From Pseudomonadota bacterium (lineage in GTDB: Bacteria > Myxococcota_A > Polyangia > Polyangiales > Polyangiaceae): a stretch of 39,726 nt of DNA. The translations under genes were made by a program, and so were the position numbers. Numbering within the stretch: the stretch's first letter is position 1; each line of letters opens with the position of its first letter. Below are positions 1-7,476 of this stretch, in pieces. The stretch covers positions 1-39,726 of the forward strand of contig JAEZYZ010000018.1 of the NCBI GenBank assembly GCA_023418705.1. The letters are read 5' to 3'. The notes below the pieces were generated by a model that was not told the DNA's origin, did not search any database, and saw nothing but the letters and a program-made list of their open reading frames with translations.

Positions 1-1
1 G

Positions 2-196
2 GCGCGGGAGACCGTGACCTCGCGAGCGCCCGCTGCGTCGGCGCGGGAGACGGTGACCTCGAGACCGCCCGCCGCGCTGGCGCGGGAGACCGTGACCTTG
101 CGAGCGCCGGCCGCGCTGGCGCGGGAGACCGTGACCTTGCGAGCGCCGGCCGCGCTGGCGCGGGAGACCGTGACCTTGCGAGCGCCGGCCGCGCCG
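2..196 (+). repeat. Five tandem 39-bp repeats (13-codon units) inside the HNH frame
   Basis: Five head-to-tail 39-bp units start at 2, 41, 80, 119 and 158. Units 3 and 4 are identical, unit 5 differs near its end, and units 1 and 2 carry several substitutions. The length is a multiple of three, so copy number can change without breaking the frame. Units are contiguous with no spacers, so this is not a CRISPR array. The array may extend left of the window. Confidence 0.9.
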
Positions 197-442
197 GCGC
201 GGCGGCACGTGAGCGCCGCGATCCGGCGTGAGGTGTGGGCGCGCGATGCGGGGCGATGTGCTTACACCGACGATCGAGGACGGCGCTTCCCGGAGACTGG
301 GAGCTTGGAGCTGCACCACCGCGAAGCGCACGCGCTGGGCGGTCCGGACACCGTGGCCAACCTGGAGCTCACACCCTCAGCCTCTTCAGCGCGTGCATGG
401 TGTTCTTCAGCGCGGGGTAGAGGCCGACGTAGGCTTCGTTGA
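2..442 (+). pseudogene. HNH endonuclease, 3'-truncated remnant (5' end outside window)
   Basis: The frame is open from the window edge, so the start is not visible. It first encodes five 13-residue repeats (consensus ARETVTLRAPAAL), then a basic segment RRHVSAAIRREVWARDAGRC and the HNH core SLELHHREAHALGG followed by DTVANLEL. In this myxobacterial HNH family the core normally continues with a Cys/Arg-rich segment ending in AHN that completes the beta-beta-alpha metal site. Here homology stops at NLEL and the frame runs into about 24 unrelated residues before TGA. Those extra residues are antisense to the C-terminus of the minus-strand FGGY kinase, which ends at 369, the very base where HNH similarity is lost. 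The zinc-finger-like and His-metal site is therefore incomplete, and nuclease activity is doubtful. I infer a gene broken by an old deletion or rearrangement. Confidence 0.6.
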
Positions 443-1883
443 AGAGACGATCGTAGATCTCGCGGTGCGGACCGGGCTCGAAGGCGTCGCCGTCGGCGGT
501 CATGGCGCGGGTGGCGGCGGCGATGTCGGGGTGGAGGCCGGCGGCGCTGGCGGCCAGGATGGCGGCGCCGAGGGAGGTCGCTTGAGCGCTGCGCGCGCGC
601 ACGATCCTGCGGTCGAGGACATCGGCGACGATCTGGCAAAAGAGATCGCTCTCGGAACCGCCGCCCATCACGACGAGCTCAGCGATGGGGACGCCGCTCG
701 CGGCTTCGACCGCGCGGGAGTGCAGGCGCTGCTCGAGCGCGATGCCCTCGAGGGCGGCACGCAGCAGGTGCGCCGGGCCGTGGCTGCCGTCGAGCCCCAA
801 GATCGCGCCGCTCGCGTCGTCATCCCAATAGGGGTTCATCACGGCGTTGAAGTACGGCAAGAGCAAGAGCCCACCGGCGCCGGGTGGCAGCGCCCGTGCC
901 TGCTGCTCTAGACGAGCGAGCTCCGAGCCGTCGCGCTCGAGCAGCGTCTCCACCAGCCAACCGAGGGTGAAGGTGCCCCCCTTCAGGTCCGTCTCCAGAA
1001 AGTAGCTGTCGGGCAGCGCCCCGTACATGGTGCGAAACGCGCGGTCGGTCGTGTACGTTCGCGACAACACGCCCGAGACGATGGCGGTGCCGAGGTTCAG
1101 GTACGCGCGCCCCGGACCGGAGATGCCGGCGCCGAGCCCGGCGGCCTGGCCGTCCCCGGCTCCCGCCACCACTGGCAACCCCGGCGGTAGGTCGCAACGT
1201 GTCGCCGCGTCGGGCTGAAGAACGCCGAAAACGGCGCCCGGCGCGAACAGCTCCGCCAGCTGCGCCCGCCCGATCCCGGCGAGCTCGAGCAGCTCCAGGG
1301 ACCAATCTCGTGCTTGCATGTCGATCAGTCCCGTCGGATCGGCCGAGGCGAGGGAGGTGGCGAAGCGGCCGGTCAGCGCGAAGGCGAGGTAGCCGTGCAC
1401 GTCGAGCACCATCGGCGCTTGGCGTGCGACCTCGGGGTGCTCGGCGAGCAGGAACATCAGCTTGTACAGCGACGGCGTCGTGCAGACGGGCTTGCCGCTG
1501 ATGCGGTGGATTTCGTCCGGGTCGAGCCGAGCTTGGGCGAGCTCGACGTGGCGCCGGCAGCGGGAGTCCATCCAGACCACGGCGGGCAGCAGCGGCTGGC
1601 CCCCGCGGTCGGTGAGGACGAAGGTCTCACGCTGATGGGTCAGACCGAGGGCGCGGATGGCGCGCCGGCGCTCCGGCGTGAGCTGCCGCACCGCCTCGCC
1701 GATCGCTGCGAACAGAGCGCTCGACCAGTCGCCAGCGTCCTGTTCGTAGCCGTCGGGCGCCGGGTTGAGCAGCGGAAAGCCCTGCCGGCCGCTGGCGACC
1801 TCGCCCCCGGCGGCGTCCCACACGATGGCCTTGCAGGCGGTCGTGCTGCAGTCGACGCTCAACACCAAGTCGCCAGCGGTCAT
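369..1883 (-). CDS. FGGY-family carbohydrate kinase, xylulokinase-like
   Basis: Predicted cytoplasmic sugar/polyol kinase of 504 residues, the usual FGGY length. Visible motifs are the N-terminal phosphate loop LSVDCSTTACKAIVWD, the substrate-side segment THQRETFVLTDRGG followed by PAVVWMDSR, the catalytic-Asp segment VVAGAGDGQAAGLGAG, and the C-terminal ATP-site stretch MGGGSESDLFCQIVADV. The motif style is closer to xylulokinase than to GlpK, but substrate cannot be read from sequence. The ATG (1883-1881) overlaps the TGA of the upstream GpsA-like gene as ATGA, so the two are almost certainly translationally coupled. This suggests that the kinase product, a polyol or sugar phosphate, and the dehydrogenase belong to one pathway. 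No transporter or isomerase is next to it. A separate canonical glpK lies at 24.7-26.2 kb, so simple glycerol phosphorylation is a less likely job. Confidence 0.85.
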   Translation of the reverse strand: MTAGDLVLSVDCSTTACKAIVWDAAGGEVASGRQGFPLLNPAPDGYEQDAGDWSSALFAAIGEAVRQLTPERRRAIRALGLTHQRETFVLTDRGGQPLLPAVVWMDSRCRRHVELAQARLDPDEIHRISGKPVCTTPSLYKLMFLLAEHPEVARQAPMVLDVHGYLAFALTGRFATSLASADPTGLIDMQARDWSLELLELAGIGRAQLAELFAPGAVFGVLQPDAATRCDLPPGLPVVAGAGDGQAAGLGAGISGPGRAYLNLGTAIVSGVLSRTYTTDRAFRTMYGALPDSYFLETDLKGGTFTLGWLVETLLERDGSELARLEQQARALPPGAGGLLLLPYFNAVMNPYWDDDASGAILGLDGSHGPAHLLRAALEGIALEQRLHSRAVEAASGVPIAELVVMGGGSESDLFCQIVADVLDRRIVRARSAQATSLGAAILAASAAGLHPDIAAATRAMTADGDAFEPGPHREIYDRLFNEAYVGLYPALKNTMHALKRLRV

Positions 1884-2929
1884 GCTCCGCCCCGACCAAA
1901 GAAGTCGGCGAAGGGCATCTGAACCGCGACGCCGTCCAGCGCGATTTGGACGAGGTGCTCGAGCAGCGGCAGGCGCACCATGCCGCGAGCGCGAAGCGCC
2001 GGCAGCGCTCTCCGAGCGGCGGCCAAGATCTCCAGGCACTCGAGGGTGGCGCCTTGCATGCGCTCGACCGCCTCGTCGGGACGGAGCCCGAGCCCGAGCA
2101 GCTTGCCGAACCGGCCGGTTCGTCCGCCGTTCGTGGTGACGTCGAGATCGCCGACGCCGGGCAGCCAGCTGGCGCTCGCTGGCGCGCCGCCGGCCGCAGC
2201 CACGAACGCCTGCATCTCCCACACGGCCTGGGCAAACACGGCGGCTTCGTAGTTGTGCATGGCGACGCTGCCGGGCTGCCCTCCGGACTTCTCGTGCAGG
2301 CCGAGCGCCAACGCGATGCCCATCGCGTAGGCGTTCTTCAGCGCCGCGCAGACCTCGACGCCGACCACGTCATCGTCGATGAACAAGTGATAGTAGGAGG
2401 TCTCGAGCGCCGCCGCGATGCGCTCGAGCGCCGCGCGGTCTCGGCCGGTCAGCACCACGCAGGTGGGCACGCGGCGCGCGAGCTCACCGGCAATGCAGGG
2501 TCCCGCGATGGCCGCGGGGTGGAGGGGCTGGTGCGCGGCGTCGGTCAAGGTCGCTCTAAACACGTCCGGAAGGACGCGCGCGGCGTCCCCTTCGACGTGG
2601 AGCCCCTTGGTGATCATGACGACGTCGTGGTCGGGGCGCAGGTGCGGCGCCAAGGTCTGCGCTGCCCAAGAGAGCCCCGCCGAGCTCACGCCGACACCTA
2701 CGAGCTCCGCGCCCGACATGGCCGCCGGCAGCTCTTCGAGCGAGAACGGCAGGATGGAACCAGGGAGCGGCAATTGGAGCTTGGGATGCGTGTGGCTCCG
2801 CCGCAGCTCGGCGATGATTTCTCCGTCGAGGTGGGTGCCAACCAGACGAACTTCGTGACCGGCGTCCACGAGCGGCACACACAACGCGCTGCCCATCATG
2901 CCGGCGCCAAGGACCGTGACGACTGCCAT
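1880..2929 (-). CDS. NAD(P)-dependent glycerol-3-phosphate dehydrogenase-like protein
   Basis: 349 residues, the usual GpsA length. The N-terminus is a Rossmann nucleotide site (VTVLGAGMMGSALCVPL). The GpsA landmarks are present in order: MITKGLHVE (conserved Lys), AGPCIAGELARRVPT in place of the usual SGP-FA-E stretch, the catalytic-Lys helix EVCAALKNAYAMGIALALGL, and GVGDLDVTTNGGRTGRFGKL, which matches the substrate-loop GDL-T-----R----G pattern. The family reduces dihydroxyacetone phosphate to sn-glycerol 3-phosphate for phospholipids. Divergence in the loops and the 4-bp overlap with an FGGY kinase raise the possibility of a different polyol-phosphate substrate, hence no gpsA symbol. Start is ATG at 2929. 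It lies 42 bp downstream of the AsmA-like gene, possibly in one transcript. Confidence 0.85.
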   Translation of the reverse strand: MAVVTVLGAGMMGSALCVPLVDAGHEVRLVGTHLDGEIIAELRRSHTHPKLQLPLPGSILPFSLEELPAAMSGAELVGVGVSSAGLSWAAQTLAPHLRPDHDVVMITKGLHVEGDAARVLPDVFRATLTDAAHQPLHPAAIAGPCIAGELARRVPTCVVLTGRDRAALERIAAALETSYYHLFIDDDVVGVEVCAALKNAYAMGIALALGLHEKSGGQPGSVAMHNYEAAVFAQAVWEMQAFVAAAGGAPASASWLPGVGDLDVTTNGGRTGRFGKLLGLGLRPDEAVERMQGATLECLEILAAARRALPALRARGMVRLPLLEHLVQIALDGVAVQMPFADFFGRGGA

Positions 2930-2971
2930 GGCCGAGCGTACCGCGATCGCACGCGGCGTGAAAACGGAGCC

Positions 2972-4429
2972 TCAGCGCCCGGCGTCGCGGTCCGCCCTTG
3001 GTAGGCGAGGCAGCTCCGGGAGCTTGGGGAGGGCAGGTGGCGGCAGGGCGCTCGGGAGCTTCGGCAGCGAGGGCAGGGACGTGGGGAGGGGAGGCAGCGC
3101 CGAGGGCAACGCCGGGAGCCCCGAGGGCAGCGCCAGCTCCGGCGGCAGCGCGGGGAGCTTGCCGGGCAGCTCGAGCCACTCCTTGGGCAGCTCGTGCAGA
3201 TCGGGCAGCGGCAGCGGCTTCAGCCCGCAACCGGGCGTGATGGTCCGGATCACCCGCGCGTCGGCGAGCGCTCGCGTGTCGGCGTCGACGCGCACCAGGA
3301 TTTGGATGAACCCGGCGACGGCCTGGCGCGCCGCCTGCTTGACCCACGCGCCCACGACCTTGCCGAGGTGCGTGTTGGCGGCGGCGCCCAAGACCTCTAC
3401 GCAGGACAGCGCCCCGATCAAGTCGAGGGTCACGCTCGCGTGGTCGGGCTGGCTGACGATCGTCCCCGAGCCTTTCAGGCGAAAGCTGCCCGCCTGGACG
3501 AGCATGTCCTCGAGCAGGATCCGTTCGCGCTCGGGGGGGGTCGAGAAGCGCGTGGTGACCCGGGTGTGGTCACCGAACAAGAACCCCTGGAGCTCGGCCG
3601 GGTGGGGCGGGACGAAGCCCTCGAGCTTCACGTCGAGCGTGCCGCCCAGCCCTGCCCGTTCTCGAAACACCAGGTGCGCGTCGCCCGAGACGCCGATGCC
3701 CTTCGCTGGGAACGCGACGCCGAGCGGTCCCGAGAGCCGCTCGAGCGGCAGGGACCGAAAGCTCACGTCGGCCGTCGGCGGGCTCGCGGCGTGGCGGACC
3801 ACGATCCGGATCGGCGCCGTGGCGTCCGCCGCTCCTGCGAAGCCGATCCGAACGTCCGCCTCGCCCGAGGTCCAGCTGCTCTGGACCTCCCCCACGTCGG
3901 CGCCGGCGAGCTGCACCGCCGTGGCTCGAAACGTCCCGCCCTGCCCGGTGCGCTCGACCTGCCCGTGCTCCAGCACCAGCCAGGGCCGCGCGCCGGGATC
4001 GGTCTGCCAGGCAAAGTTGACGTTGGTGGCCCGAACGGGCAGGCGCGAGGTGGTGGGGTAATCCTTCGTCCACCGGGCCACATCCACCGCGATCGCCGCC
4101 GACGTGCCCGTGATGCTCACGCCGACCTGGTCGGCCTCGAGCAGCGCCACGTCGAGGCCGGTCAGGAAGAGATCCACCTTCTTGCAAGTGGCGCGGACGC
4201 CGTCGACGCCGCGCAGGGAGAACCGCGCGTTTTGGAGCTCGATCCGCCCGAGCTCCAAGTCGAAGGTGTCGAACTGCAGGTCGACCCCGCGCTCGCGGGC
4301 GGCGCGCAATAGCAGCCCTCGCACCACGGGCTCCACCAAAAAGAGCGCGAGCAGCGCAGCGCTGAACGACAGGAGCAGCGCCACCGCTCCGACCTTCACG
4401 GCTCGCCGCTGCAGCAGGGATAGGGGCAT
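2972..4429 (-). CDS. AsmA/TamB-like envelope protein with Leu-Pro repeat tail
   Basis: 485 residues. A single N-terminal membrane helix (about residues 12-36, VGAVALLLSFSAALLALFLV) is followed by a beta-rich periplasmic body of the AsmA/DUF748 type: short alternating strands such as FDLELGRIELQNARFSLRG and a nested VSITGTSAA repeat style. Proteins of this superfamily line lipid-transport or outer-membrane biogenesis bridges in Gram-negative envelopes, and a specific role cannot be assigned here. The last 65 or so residues are a low-complexity run of LP-x-LP units (for example LPSALPPLPTSLPSLPKLP) ending in a basic tail. Start is the ATG at 4429, only 62 bp from the divergent greB start, with no strong Shine-Dalgarno visible. 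Fold assignment is by character rather than by a signature motif. Confidence 0.65.
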   Translation of the reverse strand: MPLSLLQRRAVKVGAVALLLSFSAALLALFLVEPVVRGLLLRAARERGVDLQFDTFDLELGRIELQNARFSLRGVDGVRATCKKVDLFLTGLDVALLEADQVGVSITGTSAAIAVDVARWTKDYPTTSRLPVRATNVNFAWQTDPGARPWLVLEHGQVERTGQGGTFRATAVQLAGADVGEVQSSWTSGEADVRIGFAGAADATAPIRIVVRHAASPPTADVSFRSLPLERLSGPLGVAFPAKGIGVSGDAHLVFRERAGLGGTLDVKLEGFVPPHPAELQGFLFGDHTRVTTRFSTPPERERILLEDMLVQAGSFRLKGSGTIVSQPDHASVTLDLIGALSCVEVLGAAANTHLGKVVGAWVKQAARQAVAGFIQILVRVDADTRALADARVIRTITPGCGLKPLPLPDLHELPKEWLELPGKLPALPPELALPSGLPALPSALPPLPTSLPSLPKLPSALPPPALPKLPELPRLPRADRDAGR

Positions 4430-4491
4430 CGAGGACTCGGTCGATGGAACCTTACCCCGACGGCTTGCCGAATGTTAGATCCTCGGCCGCC

Positions 4492-4959
4492 ATGCCCACC
4501 TACCTGACGCCTGAAGGGGCGAAAAGACTGTCGGAGGAGCTCCAGCAGCTCTTGCACAAGGAGCGACCACGGGTCGTGCAGGAGGTCGCCGACGCCGCCG
4601 CCCAGGGCGATCGCTCGGAGAATGCCGAGTACATCTACGGGAAGAAGCGGCTGCGCGAGATCGACCGGCGCATTCGCTTTCTGACCAAGCGGCTCGAGAG
4701 CGCCGTGGTGGTTCCGGCGGGGGAGGCGAGGGGGGACGTGGTGCGGTTCGGTGCGACCGTGGTGGTGCAGGACGAGAACGGCAAGCAGAGCCAGTATTTG
4801 CTCGTCGGGCCGGACGAAGCCGACCCGAGCGTGGGCAAGCTGAGCTTTCAGTCGCCGCTCGGCCGGGCGCTCTTGAAGCGGCGGGTGGGCGACGTCGTGT
4901 CGGTGCAGCGCCCCGCCGGAGAGATCGAGATCGAGATCCTATCGATCGTCTACCAGTGA
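4492..4959 (+). CDS. greB: Transcript cleavage factor GreB
   Basis: 155 residues, the normal Gre length. The protein enters the RNA polymerase secondary channel and stimulates cleavage of backtracked RNA. The coiled-coil tip GDRSENAEY carries the acidic residues that help hold the catalytic magnesium. The adjoining YGKKRLREIDRRIRFLTKRL is almost the GreB signature (E. coli GreB has YNKKRLREIDRRVRYLTK), which separates it from GreA. The C-terminal FKBP-like domain ends with SPLGRALLKRRVGD and an AGE-x-EIEILSI strand. The ATG at 4492 is chosen because homology begins at MPTYLTPEGAKRL. An upstream in-frame ATG at 4444 would add 16 unconserved residues. It is divergent from the AsmA-like gene. 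Confidence 0.93.
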   Translation: MPTYLTPEGAKRLSEELQQLLHKERPRVVQEVADAAAQGDRSENAEYIYGKKRLREIDRRIRFLTKRLESAVVVPAGEARGDVVRFGATVVVQDENGKQSQYLLVGPDEADPSVGKLSFQSPLGRALLKRRVGDVVSVQRPAGEIEIEILSIVYQ

Positions 4960-4987
4960 GGGCGAGGGCTCGGGTCGAGCGGCTTGC

Positions 4988-5824
4988 TCAGGCGCTCCAA
5001 CCCTCGACGAACAGGTCGGACCAGAGATCCTGCCCCGGGGTGTGTGCGTACCGATCGAAATCGGTCACCCCAACGCTTCGCAGCACTTCTTCGTCGATGA
5101 AGAAGGTGCCCGTGCAGGTGGTCTGAGGGCGCGTCAGGATGACGTGAGCGGCGTCGGCCACGACCTGCGCGGTGCGAGCGTGTTTGAGGGTCTCCTCACC
5201 GCCGAGCAGGTTCTGCACGGCGGCCGTGGCGATGACCGTCTTCGGCCACAGGGCATTGACCCCAATTTTGCCGCGGTGTTCCTCGGCCAGCCCCAGGACG
5301 CACAAGCTCATCCCGTACTTGGCCAGGCTGTAGGCCAAGTGCGGCGCGAACCAGGAGGCCTTCAGGTTCAGCGGCGGCGACAGCGTCAGGATGTGAGGGT
5401 TTTCCGCGCGCAGGAGGTGCGGCAGACACAGCTTCGAGCACAAGAACGTCCCGCGGGTATTGACCGCGTGCATCAAGTCGAACCGCTTCATCTCGGTGCT
5501 GGCGGTGTCGGTCAAGCTGATCGCGCTGGCGTTGTTGACCAAGATGTCGATACCGCCGAAGCAGGCGACGGTTTGTTCCACCGCACGAGCGACCTGGTCC
5601 TCGAAGCGGATGTCCGCGATGCACGCGATGGCCTTGCCGCCCGCGGCCTCGATCTCCGCGACGGCGCTGTGCACGGTCCCGGGCAGCTTCGGGTGTTCTT
5701 GTGAGGTCTTGGCCACCACGGTCACGTTGGCACCGTCTCGGGCGGCGCGGAGCGCGATGGCCTTGCCGATCCCGCGGCTCGCGCCGGTCACGAGCAGCGT
5801 CTTGTTGTGCAATGTGGGGGTCAC
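4988..5824 (-). CDS. Short-chain dehydrogenase/reductase, HSDL2-like
   Basis: 278 residues with a complete SDR core: cofactor loop TGASRGIGKAIA near the N-terminus, the structural NNASAISL segment, the catalytic Ser within LTLSPPLNL, and the catalytic Tyr-Lys pair in AYSLAKYGMS. The SPPLNL, LAKYGMS and EEHRGKIGVNALWPKT blocks are characteristic of the HSDL2 subgroup (hydroxysteroid dehydrogenase-like 2), which in animals carries an extra C-terminal SCP2 lipid-binding domain that is absent here. The TGASRGIG loop followed by an AKTSQ stretch suggests NADP(H), as in that subgroup. The substrate is unknown, likely a lipid-derived alcohol or ketone. Translation starts at GTG (5824). The gene converges on greB with a 28-bp gap and sits 146 bp downstream of the sigma-54 regulator on the same strand. 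Confidence 0.88.
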   Translation of the reverse strand: MTPTLHNKTLLVTGASRGIGKAIALRAARDGANVTVVAKTSQEHPKLPGTVHSAVAEIEAAGGKAIACIADIRFEDQVARAVEQTVACFGGIDILVNNASAISLTDTASTEMKRFDLMHAVNTRGTFLCSKLCLPHLLRAENPHILTLSPPLNLKASWFAPHLAYSLAKYGMSLCVLGLAEEHRGKIGVNALWPKTVIATAAVQNLLGGEETLKHARTAQVVADAAHVILTRPQTTCTGTFFIDEEVLRSVGVTDFDRYAHTPGQDLWSDLFVEGWSA

Positions 5825-5869
5825 GCCGTGAGTCTAAGGCAGCAAGCTCGGCTCTGCTACGCCTGCGCC

Positions 5870-5906
5870 GGCCCCACGTGGGCCAGGCCCGGCGAAGCCT
5901 CCGCCG
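5870..5906 (-). terminator. Two adjacent inverted repeats after the sigma-54 regulator gene
   Basis: A GGCCCC-ACGT-GGGCC palindrome (5870-5884, including the perfect 10-mer CCCACGTGGG) is followed by CGGCG-7-CGCCG (5890-5906). They lie in the 146-bp gap between the regulator stop and the SDR start. No T-run follows, so this is a weak terminator candidate; the palindrome could equally be a protein site. Confidence 0.3.
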
Positions 5907-5970
5907 GACCTCCCGCGTCTACGATCCGATCGTACTTCTCCGTGGGGCTCGGCTCCGACCAAACGCCGGC

Positions 5971-7335
5971 TCACAGATCCGTGATCGCGTAGTCCTTGAT
6001 CTTGTAGAGCAGCGCGCGGTGGCTGATCTCCAGCACCTCGGCGGCGCGGGTGCGGTTGCCTTTGGTCTTCTGGAGCGCCCGCCGGATCAGGATTTCCTCG
6101 ATGATGCGCATCGTTCGCTTCACGCTGAGCTCACCGCTGGCGAGCTGCATCTGCACCGGATCGCGCGCCTCCCGCACCCGCTCCGGCAGATCCGCCGCGC
6201 CGATCCGGTCCGCCTCCGAGAGCACCATCGCGCGCTCGATGGTGTTCTCGAGCTCCCGCACGTTGCCGGGCCAGGCGTATTCGTAGAGCAGGCGGCGCGC
6301 CTCCCCATCGAGGCCGCGGATGTCCGTGCCGAGCCGCGCGTTGTTGCGGGTGATGAAATGATCGATGAGCAGCGGGATGTCTTCCCGCCGCTCCCGCAAG
6401 GGCGGGCAGTGGATCGGCAGCACGTTCAAGCGATAAAAGAGATCTTCTCGAAACCGCCCGGCCTTGGTCTCCGCGTGCAGGTCGCGGTGCGTCGCCGCGA
6501 TGATGCGCACGTCCACCTGCAGGTCCCGTGTCTCACCCAGCCTGCGGATCTTTTCGTCCTCCAGCACGCGCAGCAGCTTCACCTGCAGGCCGAGCGGCAG
6601 CTCGCCGATCTCGTCCAGGAACAGCGTCCCGCCGCTGGCCTCCTCGAACAGACCGCGCCGGTCGTGCACGGCGTCCGTGAACGCCCCTTTCTTGTGGCCG
6701 AAGAGCTCGCTCTCCAAGAGGTTCTCGGGGATCGCCCCGCAGTTGACCGCCACGAAGGCGCCCCCGCGCCGCTGGCTGCGGCGGTGGATGGCCCGCGCGA
6801 CCAGCTCCTTGCCGACGCCGCTCTCCCCCGTCACGAGCACGGTGGTTTTGTAGTCCGCGATTTTGGCGATGGTGCGGAAGATGTCTTGCATCTTCGGGCT
6901 CTTCGCCAAGATGTCCTCGAACTTGTGCTCCTTGCGGATCTCCTCACGCAGCGCGCGGTTCTCGCGCCGCAGCGACTCGCGCTCCTCGGCCTTGCGCAGC
7001 ACCAGCACGATTTCGTCGGGTTTGAACGGCTTCTGAACGTAGTCGTACGCCCCGGCCTTCATCGCCTCGATCGCCATGTCGGTGTTGCCGTAGGCGCTCA
7101 TCACGATGACGGTGGCGTCGTTGCCCTTGGCGCGCAGGGTGGCGAGCAGGTCGAGGCCGCCCATTTTCGGCATCCGGACGTCGGTCAGGATGAAGTCGGG
7201 GCCGAAGGCATCGACGAGCGCCAGCGCCTCCTCGCCGCCTTCGGCGGTCTCGACCTGGTAACCATGGCGCCGCAGCAGCGTGCGCAGCACGACCCGCAGG
7301 TTCTCCTCGTCGTCCACGACCAGAACGCGTCTCAC
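5971..7335 (-). CDS. Sigma-54-dependent response regulator, NtrC family (GAFTDA variant)
   Basis: 454 residues. Receiver domain 1-120 has the acidic pair DD at 8-9, phospho-acceptor Asp52 (ILTDVRMPKMGG) and the conserved Lys in VQKPFKP. The AAA+ domain, about 140-370, has Walker A GESGVGKE, Walker B GGTLFLDEIGE and the arginine-finger region FREDLFYRLNVLPI. The C-terminal Fis-type helix-turn-helix is KGNRTRAAEVLEISHRALL. It should activate sigma-54 promoters after phosphorylation. The sigma-54 contact loop reads GAFTDA (Asp221) instead of GAFTGA. I chose the GTG at 7335 because it gives MRRVLVVDDEEN, the usual family start. An ATG at 7383 preceded by GAGG would add 16 residues. No histidine kinase is adjacent, so it is an orphan. 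It is divergent from the NamZ gene across an AT-rich stretch. Confidence 0.93.
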   Translation of the reverse strand: MRRVLVVDDEENLRVVLRTLLRRHGYQVETAEGGEEALALVDAFGPDFILTDVRMPKMGGLDLLATLRAKGNDATVIVMSAYGNTDMAIEAMKAGAYDYVQKPFKPDEIVLVLRKAEERESLRRENRALREEIRKEHKFEDILAKSPKMQDIFRTIAKIADYKTTVLVTGESGVGKELVARAIHRRSQRRGGAFVAVNCGAIPENLLESELFGHKKGAFTDAVHDRRGLFEEASGGTLFLDEIGELPLGLQVKLLRVLEDEKIRRLGETRDLQVDVRIIAATHRDLHAETKAGRFREDLFYRLNVLPIHCPPLRERREDIPLLIDHFITRNNARLGTDIRGLDGEARRLLYEYAWPGNVRELENTIERAMVLSEADRIGAADLPERVREARDPVQMQLASGELSVKRTMRIIEEILIRRALQKTKGNRTRAAEVLEISHRALLYKIKDYAITDL

Positions 7336-7476
7336 TCTGCAAATATTTCTACCAAATTTCTGCCATATATGCAACCGATTCATACCCTCGGCGGGACCTT
7401 CTGGCGGGCGCGTCCCGGCCTCTCCGGATCGGGGTGGTTTTCGCATCCTCGCGGATTTGGTAGGGACTCGGGCGAA

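Noticed and set aside
2..196. CRISPR-like direct repeats
   Set aside because: Units are contiguous without spacers and are read as 13-residue protein repeats.
7336..7365. Sigma-54 promoter upstream of the regulator gene (TGG-N-TTGCA-like sequence)
   Set aside because: GG and GC are separated by 11 bases instead of the required 10.
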